A stretch of 64,000 bases of DNA, taken from Calliopum simillimum. Its lineage: Eukaryota > Arthropoda > Insecta > Diptera > Lauxaniidae. The DNA is taken from NCBI GenBank assembly GCA_951812925.1, contig OX638370.1, positions 26,465,964 to 26,529,963 on the forward strand. The letters are read 5' to 3'. A program made the position numbers and the translations under genes. Below are positions 10,441 to 20,039 of this stretch, one piece after another (the first letter of the stretch is position 1; each line of letters starts with the position of its first letter). Below the pieces are notes generated by a model. That model ran no database searches. It was not told the origin of the DNA and worked only from the letters and a program-made list of their open reading frames with translations.

Positions 10441-11336
10441 ATGAAAAATTCACTGCCACAGAAATGTCAATGTTAAAATTCGCACCGAAATTATTGAAAT
10501 AAATTACAGACCACATAGGGGTGATATAAACCCCTTGCGCACACTTTGTAATTTGAACCAAAGTGAAGATGTTTTGCACTTTTTGGCGATATGCCCATGA
10601 ATAAAATCTCAAATACGTAGAAAATTGATTCCGCTCTGTTATAAATTTCCTTACCAAGCAAAGAAAATTAGTTCAAATCATATTCAAAGAGATGTCATCC
10701 GTTTAACCCATATCGTACCTTTGATGCGTTAACGAATCACGAATATTGCTTATGTTTGCCAATTTTTTTCGGTGTAATAGATCTATATACTCGAAGGTTT
10801 ATGTTTTTGATATTAAAGACCAATCTATTAGCTCGTTTGTGATTTTTTTTTTCACGCCATGTCCTATTTTAAAGGTTAAATGGGCGCCAAAGCGAAACCA
10901 TAGTTTTTGGTACTTTTTTTGAAAATTAGTCAAAAATATTAAAATCTATCAAATGTGGACAATACCCACACAGAATGGATTGAAAAGATCTAAACTTATT
11001 TTTCGCAGCAATGACTTACATTGCAGATTTCTTAGGTGAGTAATAAATATAAAGCGCCGAATTAGGTGATGGGTTAAAAATAATTTTTCACTATACCTAA
11101 GATAAAAACAACAGCAGCTGTGAAGTCCTTTAGCGGCATAAAACCAACAAGTTTTTTTTTGTGTAAAAGTGGCTATTAATGGGTTAAAGCATCAATCTTA
11201 AATTTTCAGTTTTATATATGGGCATTTTTCGATGAGGCTCAAACCAATTTTCCGCCACTTTTTTACTCAATTAACCTTTTTATTATTACAAAAATTAAAA
11301 AAAAAATTGCTGAAATTTTTGGTACGGTATGGGTTA
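10441..11336. other. Intergenic, no gene seen
   Basis: AT-rich, several homopolymer runs, scattered stop codons in every frame and no recognisable motif. Confidence 0.4.
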
Positions 11337-11339
11337 AGG

Positions 11340-11960
11340 TGACTGTTGTCAGAGTAAAACTATGGCTTGCAAGTGGTATAAATTCTTCAAGCTAAACAGG
11401 GACTCACTTGAAGACGACCGACGGCCAATCGAGGTGACCATTCTGTAAATCATTTAAGAAGTCCAAAAATTAACATTGGAAGACACAGCTCACAAAAATA
11501 GGTGGAGCATCAATTACAACCATTTTTAAAATTCTTCAAGATAACCTTGGCATGACTAAATTCACCGCAAGATGAATGCCGGGAATGCTACGAAGCCTCA
11601 AAAAAACGTGCTTGAAATATTTCTAGCAAGTTTTTGAACCTCTAGTGAAGACAGAGATGGAGTATTGACTAGAATTGGTACTAGGGAGAAAACTTAAGTT
11701 CATCATTATGAACCTGGAGGGGTCGAATCGACGAATCCGTGAACGTACAACATTACTACTTATATACATGATTTTACGTCGAGAATTGTACGTTCACTGA
11801 TGCGGCGACTCAGCCCTTGAGTCGAAACAGGAGTCTATGCAGTTGCACAAAAAAGCACGCTACCACCTAAGAAGTTTAAGGTGTCACAGTGGGCTAGGAA
11901 AATCATGGCGACAGTCTTTTGGGACTCAAAAGCGATCCTGTTGATCGATTACAAAGATAC
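11340..11960 (+). pseudogene. Mariner transposase remnant carrying a MITE insertion
   Basis: Plus-strand fragments read KTMACKWYKFFK...LEDDRRP at 11360-11445, then degenerate text. At the catalytic region VHHYEPESKQE is split by the MITE at 11718-11817, and MATVFWDS follows near 11905. These are mariner signatures (the HHY-(D/E)-P-E-(S/T)-K-Q block follows the first catalytic Asp). Many stops; long dead. Confidence 0.75.
11718..11817. mobile_element. MITE with inverted repeat AATCCGTGAACGTACAA (copy 2)
   Basis: Left arm GGTCGAATCGACGAATCCGT..., right arm complement ending ...GTTCACTGATGCGGCGACTC. Same family as 6557-6697, shorter. It sits inside the mariner remnant between the codons for EP and ES, giving a clear empty-site reading. 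Confidence 0.75.
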
Positions 11961-12149
11961 TATTGAAAGCTAACAAAATACACCCTAGTTTTCGACAAAA
12001 ACCGGGTGGAATATGCTACTTTTCGCCCGCAAGAATTAACGACATACTAGTTTTCGTAAGACAAATGAATTATCCCACGTTTTGTAAGAAGCATCGACAA
12101 GACTTATCCTTTTCATTTTACAATCAAATAAGGATTCACCTTTGCAATC

Positions 12150-12810
12150 AAAAGAATTGAATCTTATCCCAGCCAGTAAAAAGAAGCTCAAAATACTCTG
12201 ATACAGGTTTTCCATTCCAAGATAAACCTTTTCCATATCATCAGGCCTGTTCCGTAATCCGTGTGGTTTCAATTACTTCTCATTCAGGAGGCTTTTTGAT
12301 GCAAACAGTGAGTCAAACGATAAAAAGTATGAGAATCTCTTTAGTGGAGAATTACAGGTTCTACAAATAATATTGATTTGCATTAATGAAAAAGCAACCG
12401 TTAAGGAAATATTCTTAAAAACCCGCAAAAAGTCGAAAAATTCGATTTTACCGAATATTTCCTCAACCATACGGATTACGGAACAGGCTTGCATATTGAG
12501 CTTTTTTCAAATCAAATTAAACTTTTTCCAAATCAGGTTTATTTTTTAAATCCAATTAACCTTTTTCCAAATCAAACTAAACCTTTTCCAAATAAAATTT
12601 AAGTTTTTCCATACCAATTTATCCTTTTCGCTTGGTTAACCCTCACCACATTTTGGAAGGTGTTTGATACAATACTCATCCATATACCAAGTTTCATAAC
12701 GGTAGCTGCTATATAAACAGAGATATATAATTTTAAATGTACCTTTTGCAAAGTTAAAGTTGATTTGGAAAAGTTTATTTAATTTGGAAAAAGTTTAACT
12801 TGGAGTGGAA
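12150..12810. repeat. CTTTTTCCAAATCAAA repeat block with a nested MITE
   Basis: Repeated 'actttttccaaatcaaatt' phrases at 12500-12640, the inverse phrases at 12760-12800, and a partial block at 12200-12240. The nested hairpin element is listed separately. Confidence 0.5.
12245..12488. mobile_element. MITE with inverted repeat GCCTGTTCCGTAATCCGT
   Basis: GCCTGTTCCGTAATCCGTGT at 12245-12264 is complemented at 12469-12488. 244 bp, no coding capacity. Target duplication not evident. Confidence 0.7.
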
Positions 12811-13204
12811 AACCTGTATCAAAACCTGAAAATTCTCCTGTAGACCAAACAGCTTCTTACCAATTCGATTTAAAGCCTTCGAAGGAGTTTTCTTGTAGTA
12901 CCTGAATGCGATGGCTTGAAGAAAAAAATCACATTCCGTCATTACTCCACCGTAGAACAAATAAATCGAGTGTTCCAGATCATCAGAGTTGCTCTTGAGG
13001 ACGAACCGGCACTTCTTTTTATGTCCCAGTCCTCATTCTCTTAAATACGATGTCAAAATACTGAAGAATAAATAAAGAAAAAATAAATATAAATTCAAAA
13101 GCTTAGATTACAATCTCTTAAGGACCAAAAAATTAAAAACTGTACCATGAGCGATAAAACCGACAAAATCTACAGCAACAGTAAGACCCATTCAATGCTC
13201 AATA
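12811..13204. other. Intergenic, no gene seen
   Basis: No splice-bounded frame or repeat recognised. Confidence 0.35.
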
Positions 13205-13877
13205 TATGTACATTAGGGAGTCTCTTATTTGGGAAAAGTCAAAATTTTATGTCGCGCTCCCCCAGAATCGAAAGACTTTGAGAAAAAAATGAGATCCCCT
13301 AAACGGCCGGTTTTTTTAAACGAATTAACCTGTGCCACGAAGACATTCAAATTTAAATGAAAATTAACATAGATTTTATATACTTCTTGTTTAAACTTGC
13401 TGGGAATCGCGTTGCCTGAAATATTTTTCGCCATCAAATGTATATCTTATTGTTTTTGGGTCGCTGAACACGATACAAGTGTCAAAATTAAATTTTGACA
13501 GCTGTCAACGGCTACAGAGCTGTCACCATTTGACAGAGTTTTGACAGCTCTGTAGCCGTTGACAGCTGTCAAAATTTAATTTTGACAAAATTTAATTTTG
13601 ACACTTGTATCGTGTTCAGCGACCCGAAAACAATAAGATACACGTTTGATGGCGAAAAATATTTCAGACAACGCGATTCCCAGCAAGTTAAAACAAGAAG
13701 TATATAAAATCTATGTTAATTTTCATTTAAATTTGAATGTCTTCGTGGCACAGGTTTATCATTTAAAAAAACCTGTCGTTTAGGGGATCTCATTTTTTTC
13801 TCAAAGTCTTTCGATTCTGGGGGAGCGCGACATAAAATTTTGACTTTTCCCAAATAAGAGACACCCTAATGTACATA
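13205..13877. mobile_element. 673-bp near-perfect palindrome with a nested central hairpin
   Basis: Arms run from ATGTACATTAGGG at the left to CCCTAATGTACATA at the right and match almost base for base. At the centre (13497-13590) CAGCTGTCAACGGCTACAGA and its complement make a second, tighter palindrome around TTTGACAG. The internal edge CATTAGGG...CCCTAATG is flanked by TA on both sides, as for Tc1/mariner-type MITEs. Confidence 0.8.
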
Positions 13878-14850
13878 AAAGATTATTGAGAAACAGAATA
13901 AAGAATAGCGAAACAAAAACAAATTGTTATGGTGTTCAAATATTTACGAGTATTTTGGTGAACTTTAAATTAAAACAAAAGAAACACAAAAATCGCTGCT
14001 TAATGAAACCCCGCAACCATGCACTAGCGAAATGATGGCCAGAAGTTACAACAAAAACAACAGCAGCAAAAAGAACAACAACTATAAGCCCTCTGCAATG
14101 ACAACAATATTCACACAAAAGGATACCCGTCGTCATCGTTGTTGTTTTTGTCTTGGAATAACCCTGAGCAAAGATTTTAAGTAAAAATCGTTTTATTGGT
14201 TTTCCTTCCAAGTTGTCCTGCTTTTATAGCTGTAACGTGGTCTTTTTACAAATGGTTTATGATGTATCGACGGTCGCGTTGAATTTTTTGCAATTCGTTT
14301 GACAAATCTCTTTCATAAGAGTTTAGGAAAAGGACTGTATTAGTACAAGACCTTACAGTATTTAGTTTTAAGAGGTTGAAAAAATGGTTTATGATCTCAA
14401 TTCGTGATAAAAAACCCGTAAGGGTGTTGTCCTTTTGTCCTCCACCGTAAAAAGAGGTTTCATCCCACACTGACGATTTGTCTGTGGACTTTATGATTAA
14501 AATTATGTTAAAACTATAAAGCGATTACAATTCTGAGCTCCTCATCTATGGTATTATCTAAATGGAAACAGGAAATGTTCCATTGAGGTGCACTGCGAAA
14601 GCTTCAAATGCCGCATCGTCCAAAAAAACTATTACCACCAATTCAATCAAACACAGGGGTCAAACAGGGTTGCTTGAATGTCCATCTCCGAGTGCAAAAA
14701 AAAAGGTTGAACTAATCTTCCCGGCAACAACAAGAGATTAAAGTAATGTGCTTTTTTGGGTATCTTGGATTCGGCTGATTTTTGAAGATCTTGTGAACAT
14801 TCACTCCCCTGTAAAATAAGAAAATTTCGACTTACCTACTACATAGTTTT
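13878..14850. other. Intergenic, no gene seen
   Basis: Contains (CAA)n-like stretches at 14045-14085 and no supported coding region. Confidence 0.35.
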
Positions 14851-15084
14851 TTCCCGTGACCATCGAAACATTCAAGAGAATATTTTCTCAGACTGTAATG
14901 AATACTGCAAGGCAGTCTGAGAAAAAATTCTCGATAAGGCCCAATGTCAACAAAAACGCTTCCTTCAAATTCGACCATATGTGCGAACAATGTAAGCACT
15001 TTGACATATTTCTTACTATAAAAAGTGGCCATTTAATTTCCAAATCGGAGGTCATGTTAACAAACAAATTTTCCACAATCTTAC

Positions 15085-15233
15085 AGATAGTCTTAAAGAA
15101 GCCAATGAAGCCCGAAAGTGTGACTGTTTGGTATTGTTTTTGGAGCGCTACTGATCCATTTTGTTTTGAAAATTATGGTGGTAAGAGTGTTTCATTTAAC
15201 GAAGAGCTATATGATGTCAGAATAATTGCCTAA
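15085..15233 (+). pseudogene. Mariner-type transposase fragment
   Basis: The end of an open frame reads KPESVTVWYCFWSATDPFCF followed by SVSFNEELYDVRII. This matches the 'vtVWcgfws.giiGPfFFe...g.svtvnge.Y..mi' block in the middle of mariner/Tc1-type transposases just before the second catalytic Asp. Upstream of about 15085 the frame stays open to 14856 but I do not recognise it. No flanking inverted repeats seen. Confidence 0.65.
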
Positions 15234-15344
15234 ATTTTACCTTACTGTTTTAGTAAATTTCGTATAACCTTACAGAATAGTATTTTTTTTTTTAATTTAA
15301 GTTATATTTACCTTACTGTGAAATTTTAACAAAAAAAAAAACCC

Positions 15345-15620
15345 TATATGAGGCGCTCTGAAGCCAATGCGGATAAATCCAAAACTGAAATTGAGAAAAT
15401 TTGTGTTTTTAATTTTGCTTATTTTTAAAATTCTTCTGAAAAATATTCCGAAGCTATAAGAAAAAGAGATTTTTAACCTAGAAAACATATAGAATCGAGC
15501 AGATCCTTCAATAACCAGGAATAATATGCAGAATATTGTTTATTCTACTGAAATTTGCAAAAATCAAAAAGTATGAAAAAATGGACTTATCCGCATTGGC
15601 TTCTGAGAGGACTCATATGA
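15345..15620. mobile_element. MITE with inverted repeat GAAGCCAATGCGGATAA
   Basis: Left TATATGAGGCGCTCTGAAGC... and right inverse ...GCTTCTGAGAGGACTCATATGA pair over about 35 bases. The phrase TTACCTTACTGT occurs just outside on both sides (about 15308 and 15687), suggesting insertion into an older repeat. Confidence 0.6.
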
Positions 15621-15714
15621 TGAAGAGGTTTAAAATTTGTATTAAAAGCAAATTTCTGTCCAAACATTAATATTTTTCTAATATTTACCTTACTGTAAAG
15701 TTCATCAAACAACA

Positions 15715-15840
15715 AAAAAAAAAAAAAAAAAACCAACCAATTGGCCCGCACAAGGATTTGTACCGGGGTCCAGCCGTGTGATAGATAGAAACATATTGGG
15801 GGTTATTGTGAATGCATGACACAATGCAAGGATATCTTGA
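15715..15840 (-). repeat. Possible tRNA-related SINE tail and a MITE fragment
   Basis: On the minus strand a sequence with GGTACAAATCC (B-box-like) is preceded by GGACCCC. A pure A run lies at 15715-15733. At 15797-15822 the phrase ATTGGGGGTTATTGTGAATG matches one end of the MITE at 60949. Confidence 0.3.
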
Positions 15841-16014
15841 AAATTTAAGTCAATTCAAACCAATATTTTATTCCCTGGGTACTTAATACCTTTACAAAAT
15901 CAGAATTCAGTCAAAAACTAAGGCCGCAGTATCGGTCAAGCCTCTTTTTGACAAACATTTACATATTTAAAACAAAAAAACTAGAAAAGGTGATACATTT
16001 GGCCTGCTGCATTT

Positions 16015-16700
16015 TGAAAATTTTACTTGTACAAGGGGTGCCATACCCTCACGCCCAAATTCACTTAGTTTTTGGTCAGATCTTGTGTTAACCATTCTAA
16101 GTGGCTGAGTGAAATTTGGTTAGATTCTCTCAGTACAGCATTAAGAAACTTTTGTTTATATGGGAGTTGCCACACCCTCCTTTTTGTGTTCACCCAGTTT
16201 TTGCTCAGAGCTTGCGTTCACTGTGCTTAGGGTTTGACTGAAATTTGAATGGATTATCTCAAAAGACGATTTTAGTAGAAAAATTTGGAACTTTTGCTTA
16301 TATGGGTGGTACCACGCCTTTTGTTCGAATTCACCTAGATTTTGCTCTGAGCTTGCACCTTCTATTCCTAGTATTTATGTTTATTTTTGTTGTGTTATAG
16401 TTAATAATGCTCATTTAATGACCTTTTAAATGATTTTTTGTATGAGCGGAAGATGTGTCCGTTGACCGATTTCGCTCATTTTCAATCTGACAAGCTAACT
16501 TTAATGACGGAAGCAGTGTATCAATTCCCCACAAACAGTCTTGATCCCAAAAAACATTAAAATGATTTCAACAGACGAACAGACAGACAGACGGACATGG
16601 CTATATCGATTCAGGAGGTGACGCTGATCAAGAATATATATACTTTTATATATTTGTCACGCCTCCTTCTCTGCATTGCAAACGGAAGGACATCCATACC
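16015..16700. repeat. Dispersed fly repeat with GACGGACATGGCTATATCGA
   Basis: Three internal modules share 'cacccagtttttgctcagagcttgc' text, followed by ACAGACGGACATGGCTATAT and a terminal stretch around GTCACGCCTCCTTCTCTGCA. An opposite-orientation relative lies at 34590-35210. Similar phrases are widespread in fly genomes; I do not assign a superfamily. Confidence 0.55.
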
Positions 16701-17783
16701 CTAACTATCTCCACTACTATAGTAGGAAAAAAATTTGAAATGTGTGATGTAGTTTGAGAAATTCAGTTTGCTACCGCACATTAGTTTCCTATTGCTTTGT
16801 TATTGTTTTTGGTAATCGATTAGCCAGCTCGTTGGGCAATTTGTCGGTAATTTTCATGGACGCTATCTTTATTTTTTTTGTGATGTTTTTGGTATTTTAA
16901 TATTCCACTCTTCAAATGATTTTAATGGGCATCGATTTAGTGGACGTCTTTTAAGAGCTGTCCGTAAATTTTATGACGCTCCGAAGTGGGATGGGGCTTG
17001 GTGTCTGTGTTTTTAGCATCACGAGTCTTATGGCCTCATAGTGGGGGGAACAACTTTATAAAAAATTTCAATTCCTAGAAGTTATTCGAACTATCCGAAT
17101 CCGGGTGAATAAAAACATGAACTTTATGGTACATCTGGGGCGATTTTATAGCATATTTCAGACTGAAAGAACTAATCAAAGTCTAATCTTTCGTTGGGAA
17201 ACCGTCGTCATTTTCCAAAATCACCCATAAAATGCGCCATGTGCACTTGAAACACGTCGCGATTAACATAATCATAATTTACTGGATTTCGGCCAAGATA
17301 TTAAGTGGGCAAATGCAACAAATTTAAAAACTCAACAAAATGTGAGATACCATCTGCACACTCTGTTTGAAGATGACAAAACATCTGCACACATCCTGGC
17401 AGATTACGTGTCACTCTATCGTTAAATAAAATCTTTTTGGGTTCAGGTGCTTCTATCTCCTAGTATCTAGCTGAGCTTAGGCTAAAATGCATTCTAAGGA
17501 CGAAAAAGGTTTAGCATCATAGGACTCTAATTGAGAATGAAGTGCCTGGACTATATGAAATGGAAAGATAAAACTTTAGTGCATATCTTGCTTTGGCTTG
17601 TAATCGAGTGGATGTAGGTATCTATGTATTTAATTACTTATCATAAAATAATTTATTACTTAGTATAGGTACACATATGATATATTTGCATATAAATAGC
17701 AGCTGCATCGTGTGCCACCATGACAGTAACAACTTGACTGTCCTCAAATTAGAGGTTACGATTTCTTTACAGAATCACTCATA
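16701..17783. other. Intergenic, no gene seen
   Basis: No supported frame, repeat or RNA gene recognised. Confidence 0.35.
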
Positions 17784-18006
17784 CACAGTAAAAATTTTAG
17801 TTTAATTTTAAAACCAAAAAGTATTTATATAGAACAATGCCAAAAAAAGGATTAAATTTAAACTTTTTTTGGAATAAATTTTATACTTTTCTGGAACAAA
17901 TTTCAAACTTTTTTTGAAAAAGATTAGAATTTAATAACAAAAAAGTTTAAAATAAATACTAAAGGAAATCAAAACTAAGGAAAGGAAACTATCATTTTTT
18001 AGTGTG
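17784..18006. mobile_element. TA-flanked MITE, CACA(G/C)TAAAAA family, copy 1 (223 bp)
   Basis: Starts CACAGTAAAAATTTTAGTTT and ends ...TTTTTTAGTGTG, with TA duplications at 17782-17783 and 18007-18008. Interior is a run of 'aaaaagttt'/'aaactttttt' phrases. The inverse-orientation copy at 42793-43016 is closely similar; a partial copy lies at 61077-61262. Confidence 0.85.
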
Positions 18007-18369
18007 TACCTAAAATATACAATATACCTAAAGAAGGCATAGGCCTGTGTATATAGCGCATTTATGGAATGTTTTAATATCATTATTGAACATGATTGCC
18101 AACTTTATAATAATATATATAAAAAGATCCATGCTAACAGATTTTACATGTGAAGTGTGAAACCTAACAACTACTGTATGGGTACAGTTTATACAAATCA
18201 TCACTGTATACTGATTAAATAGAAGGCTGTGAGAATTTCATACTAAAAACTTAATTGCTGGAAAGTAGCAATTTATGTCCTTCAAAATGCCTACAGTGAA
18301 AAACCTTTAGAGTGCAATAAAAATGCAACGAAATCCCAAGGAATAGCGAAATAAATCCATTTATGATCA

Positions 18370-18640
18370 GTGGATTAAGTAATGCCAAAAAAGGTTTTTT
18401 CAGTTTTTACAAAAACCAACACACACAGCTTAGTTAGCGCTACTAAGCCAAGTAGTGACAAAAGTAGGATCAGATCATAATAGCAAATTTTACTAAACTC
18501 AAATGATGAACGTAGCAGAAGGACATGACACGAAATGTCTGCGAACTTCTAGGAATTGATGTATTGATCATCACTGCTACATAGCGCAGGTAAGCGCGCT
18601 AGTGATACAAATTAAATGCGACCCGCAGACGGATTAAGGA
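18370..18640 (+). promoter_or_regulatory. Candidate upstream regulatory region of the mir-309 cluster
   Basis: CAGGTAA at 18587-18593 is a TAGteam/Zelda-type site, about 106 bases before the predicted start. GGATTAAG, a K50 (Bicoid-type) homeodomain site, occurs at 18372-18379 and again at 18631-18637. In Drosophila this cluster is an early zygotic Zelda target; here the sites are seen but their use is inferred. Confidence 0.55.
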
Positions 18641-18658
18641 GCGCCGAATTTGCGTGCG

Positions 18659-18696
18659 TATAAAAGCATGCGCGGGAAACGCTTGCCATATCAGTT
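18659..18696 (+). promoter_or_regulatory. TATA box and initiator of the mir-309 cluster
   Basis: TATAAAAG at 18659-18666 and the initiator TCAGTT at 18691-18696, with A at 18693 as the likely first base. The spacing (34) is close to the fly norm of about 30. It lies 200 bases before the first microRNA arm and on the same strand. Confidence 0.7.
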
Positions 18697-18892
18697 ACAA
18701 ACAAGCTATAGATGCTGTCGGTGTGAATATTTAATTGCTGTGAGTGTAAAGTGTGATTTAGAAGTTTCTCGATTGTGATATTACTACCAAAATGTTGTTT
18801 ATTAATTAAAGTGGGGAATATTCTGCTACAAATCACTGTGATATCTTTTTGTTTCATTTGTAAAAGTTGTGATATTTTACGCTGCGTTGGAA

Positions 18893-19020
18893 AAACTTTA
18901 TTATACGACAAACTTTGTTCAGCATTGATGTTGATTTGCATAAAATTCATGTGATATATCACTTTGAATTTTATAAATTTTTTTAAAGTTTCATCACTGG
19001 GTGAAGTTTGTCTTATAATG
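18893..19020 (+). ncRNA. mir-309: mir-309 precursor
   Basis: Mature-like arm at 18994-19015 begins TCACTGGGTGAAGTTTGTCT, close to Drosophila miR-309 (first base and two others differ). The 5' arm at about 18899-18924 (ATTATACGACAAACTT...) pairs with it over some 22 bases. The loop is about 70 nt, far longer than usual, and contains its own hairpin around GTGATATATCAC at 18951-18962. Seed CACTGGG. Confidence 0.9.
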
Positions 19021-19092
19021 GCTTGTATACTTAATCGAATGTGTTTTCAACGACAACCAAATTTTGTATTCTATCAGTGACAACATTTCCCC

Positions 19093-19176
19093 ATGCTGGG
19101 ATGCAAATTGCTCAGTTTTGTTCTAAATACAAACTCAATGCTCTATTCAACACTGGGCAAAGTGTGTCTCAAGATT
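19093..19176 (+). ncRNA. mir-3: mir-3 precursor
   Basis: 3' arm at 19150-19171 carries CACTGGGCAAAGTGTGTCTC, identical to Drosophila miR-3 apart from the first base (A here, T there). The 5' arm has CTGGGATGCA and CAGTT as in the fly precursor. Shares the CACTGGG seed with mir-309, its paralogue. Confidence 0.93.
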
Positions 19177-19228
19177 TGGTGAAAATAACAACAACTGTTG
19201 AAAATGTTCAAGTGTTTCACAAATTTCG

Positions 19229-19337
19229 AAATTTTAAAATTAAATAGCGATTGTCGGCTTAGTCGTTTGTAAAATCTAACAATTTTCTTTTGTACCAAAG
19301 TGACTAGACCGAACACTCGTGCTATAATTTTAGAATA
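19229..19337 (+). ncRNA. mir-286: mir-286 precursor
   Basis: Mature arm at 19301-19323 beginning TGACTAGACCGAACACTCGT is identical to insect miR-286. The 5' arm has GCGATTGTCGGCTTAGTC, and outer stem bases ATTTTAAAAT/ATAATTTTAGAAT pair as in the fly precursor. Confidence 0.95.
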
Positions 19338-19390
19338 TACGACAACATTGAAGTGATATAATTTTGTTTTTGTTTTTAAAAAGAAAAATA

Positions 19391-19472
19391 TGCAGCAATT
19401 AGCTTCTTTGGTAGTCTAGCCTTAAGTGATATATTTGGTCATAAAGCTAGACAACCATTGAAGTTCGTTGTA
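19391..19472 (+). ncRNA. mir-4: mir-4 precursor
   Basis: Mature arm at 19441-19461 beginning ATAAAGCTAGACAACCATTG is identical to Drosophila miR-4. The 5' arm TTAGCTTCTTTGGTAGTCTA pairs with it across a short loop. Confidence 0.95.
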
Positions 19473-19574
19473 CAAAAGCTACTTTGTGTTAAATTGTTTA
19501 TGTTTTCTATAAAAAAAATCTTTTAAATGAATCCCTACATATTATTTGTATACGTGCACACCATAATATGTAAT

Positions 19575-19648
19575 ACATTTAAAGGAACGATCGTTGTGAT
19601 ATGTTTTATATGCCAACACATATCACAGTGATTTTCCTTTATAATGCA
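19575..19648 (+). ncRNA. mir-5: mir-5 precursor
   Basis: 5' arm at 19581-19603 beginning AAAGGAACGATCGTTGTGAT matches Drosophila miR-5. The opposite arm at 19621-19643 begins TATCACAGTGATTTTCCTTT and has the ATCACAG (K-box family) seed. Short loop TTTTATATGCCAACA. The hairpin is a paralogue of the two mir-6 hairpins downstream. Confidence 0.95.
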
Positions 19649-19754
19649 TTGCTTTGCATAACAACAGTTGCTTCATAGTGCTCTTTCCAGATGTGTACGT
19701 GTATTTGTAGTGCTAAAATTTCATTGTTTTTTTGTGTGAGAAGCCATTTAAGCA

Positions 19755-19826
19755 GCGGGAATAGTTGTTGTGATGTGTGTTCTTTTATCATTAATTATAT
19801 CACAGTGGCTGTTCTTTTTGTTTATT
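19755..19826 (+). ncRNA. mir-6-1: mir-6 precursor, first copy
   Basis: Mature arm at 19798-19819 beginning TATCACAGTGGCTGTTCTTT is identical to Drosophila miR-6. The 5' arm GGGAATAGTTGTTGTGATGT pairs with it. Numbering as copy 1 is by position only. Confidence 0.95.
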
Positions 19827-19898
19827 TGTGCCAAGCTACAAAATATAATTTTTGTTAGTAAAGTTGTGTTTAAACTACATAAATCAGACTGTGTTTTA

Positions 19899-19973
19899 TT
19901 GAAGGGAACTTTCGTTGTGATGTTTTTTTATTGAATTCATAATGATATCACAGTGGCTGTTCTTTTTAGTTGT
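19899..19973 (+). ncRNA. mir-6-2: mir-6 precursor, second copy
   Basis: Mature arm at 19946-19967 is identical to the first copy (TATCACAGTGGCTGTTCTTT...). The 5' arm GAAGGGAACTTTCGTTGTGA is closer to that of mir-5 than of the first copy. A stray TTGTGATAG 25 bases downstream (19991-19999) could be the start of a lost third copy. Confidence 0.95.
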
Positions 19974-20039
19974 ACAGTTTAATCAACAAGTTGTGATAGA
20001 CATTTTTTTTTTTTGAATTTTATTCAACATTTTAAAAAT

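Larger units (their letters stand above)
18693..19971 (+). ncRNA. mir-309~mir-6 primary transcript (seven hairpins)
   Basis: Seven microRNA hairpins lie on one strand in the order mir-309, mir-3, mir-286, mir-4, mir-5, mir-6, mir-6, which is the Drosophila order. In Drosophila the single early zygotic transcript is cut by Drosha, and the products promote clearance of maternal mRNAs in the embryo; mir-5/mir-6 family members act on K-box (TGTGATA) 3' UTR sites. Here one promoter (18659-18696) precedes them and no other promoter is apparent. Start is predicted; the 3' end is unknown and may run into the tandem array beginning near 20040. Drosophila melanogaster has three mir-6 copies; I find two. 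Confidence 0.93.

Noticed and set aside
18760..18870. An extra microRNA hairpin around AATCACTGTGATATC
   Set aside because: The possible arms pair only with large bulges and no known mature sequence matches.
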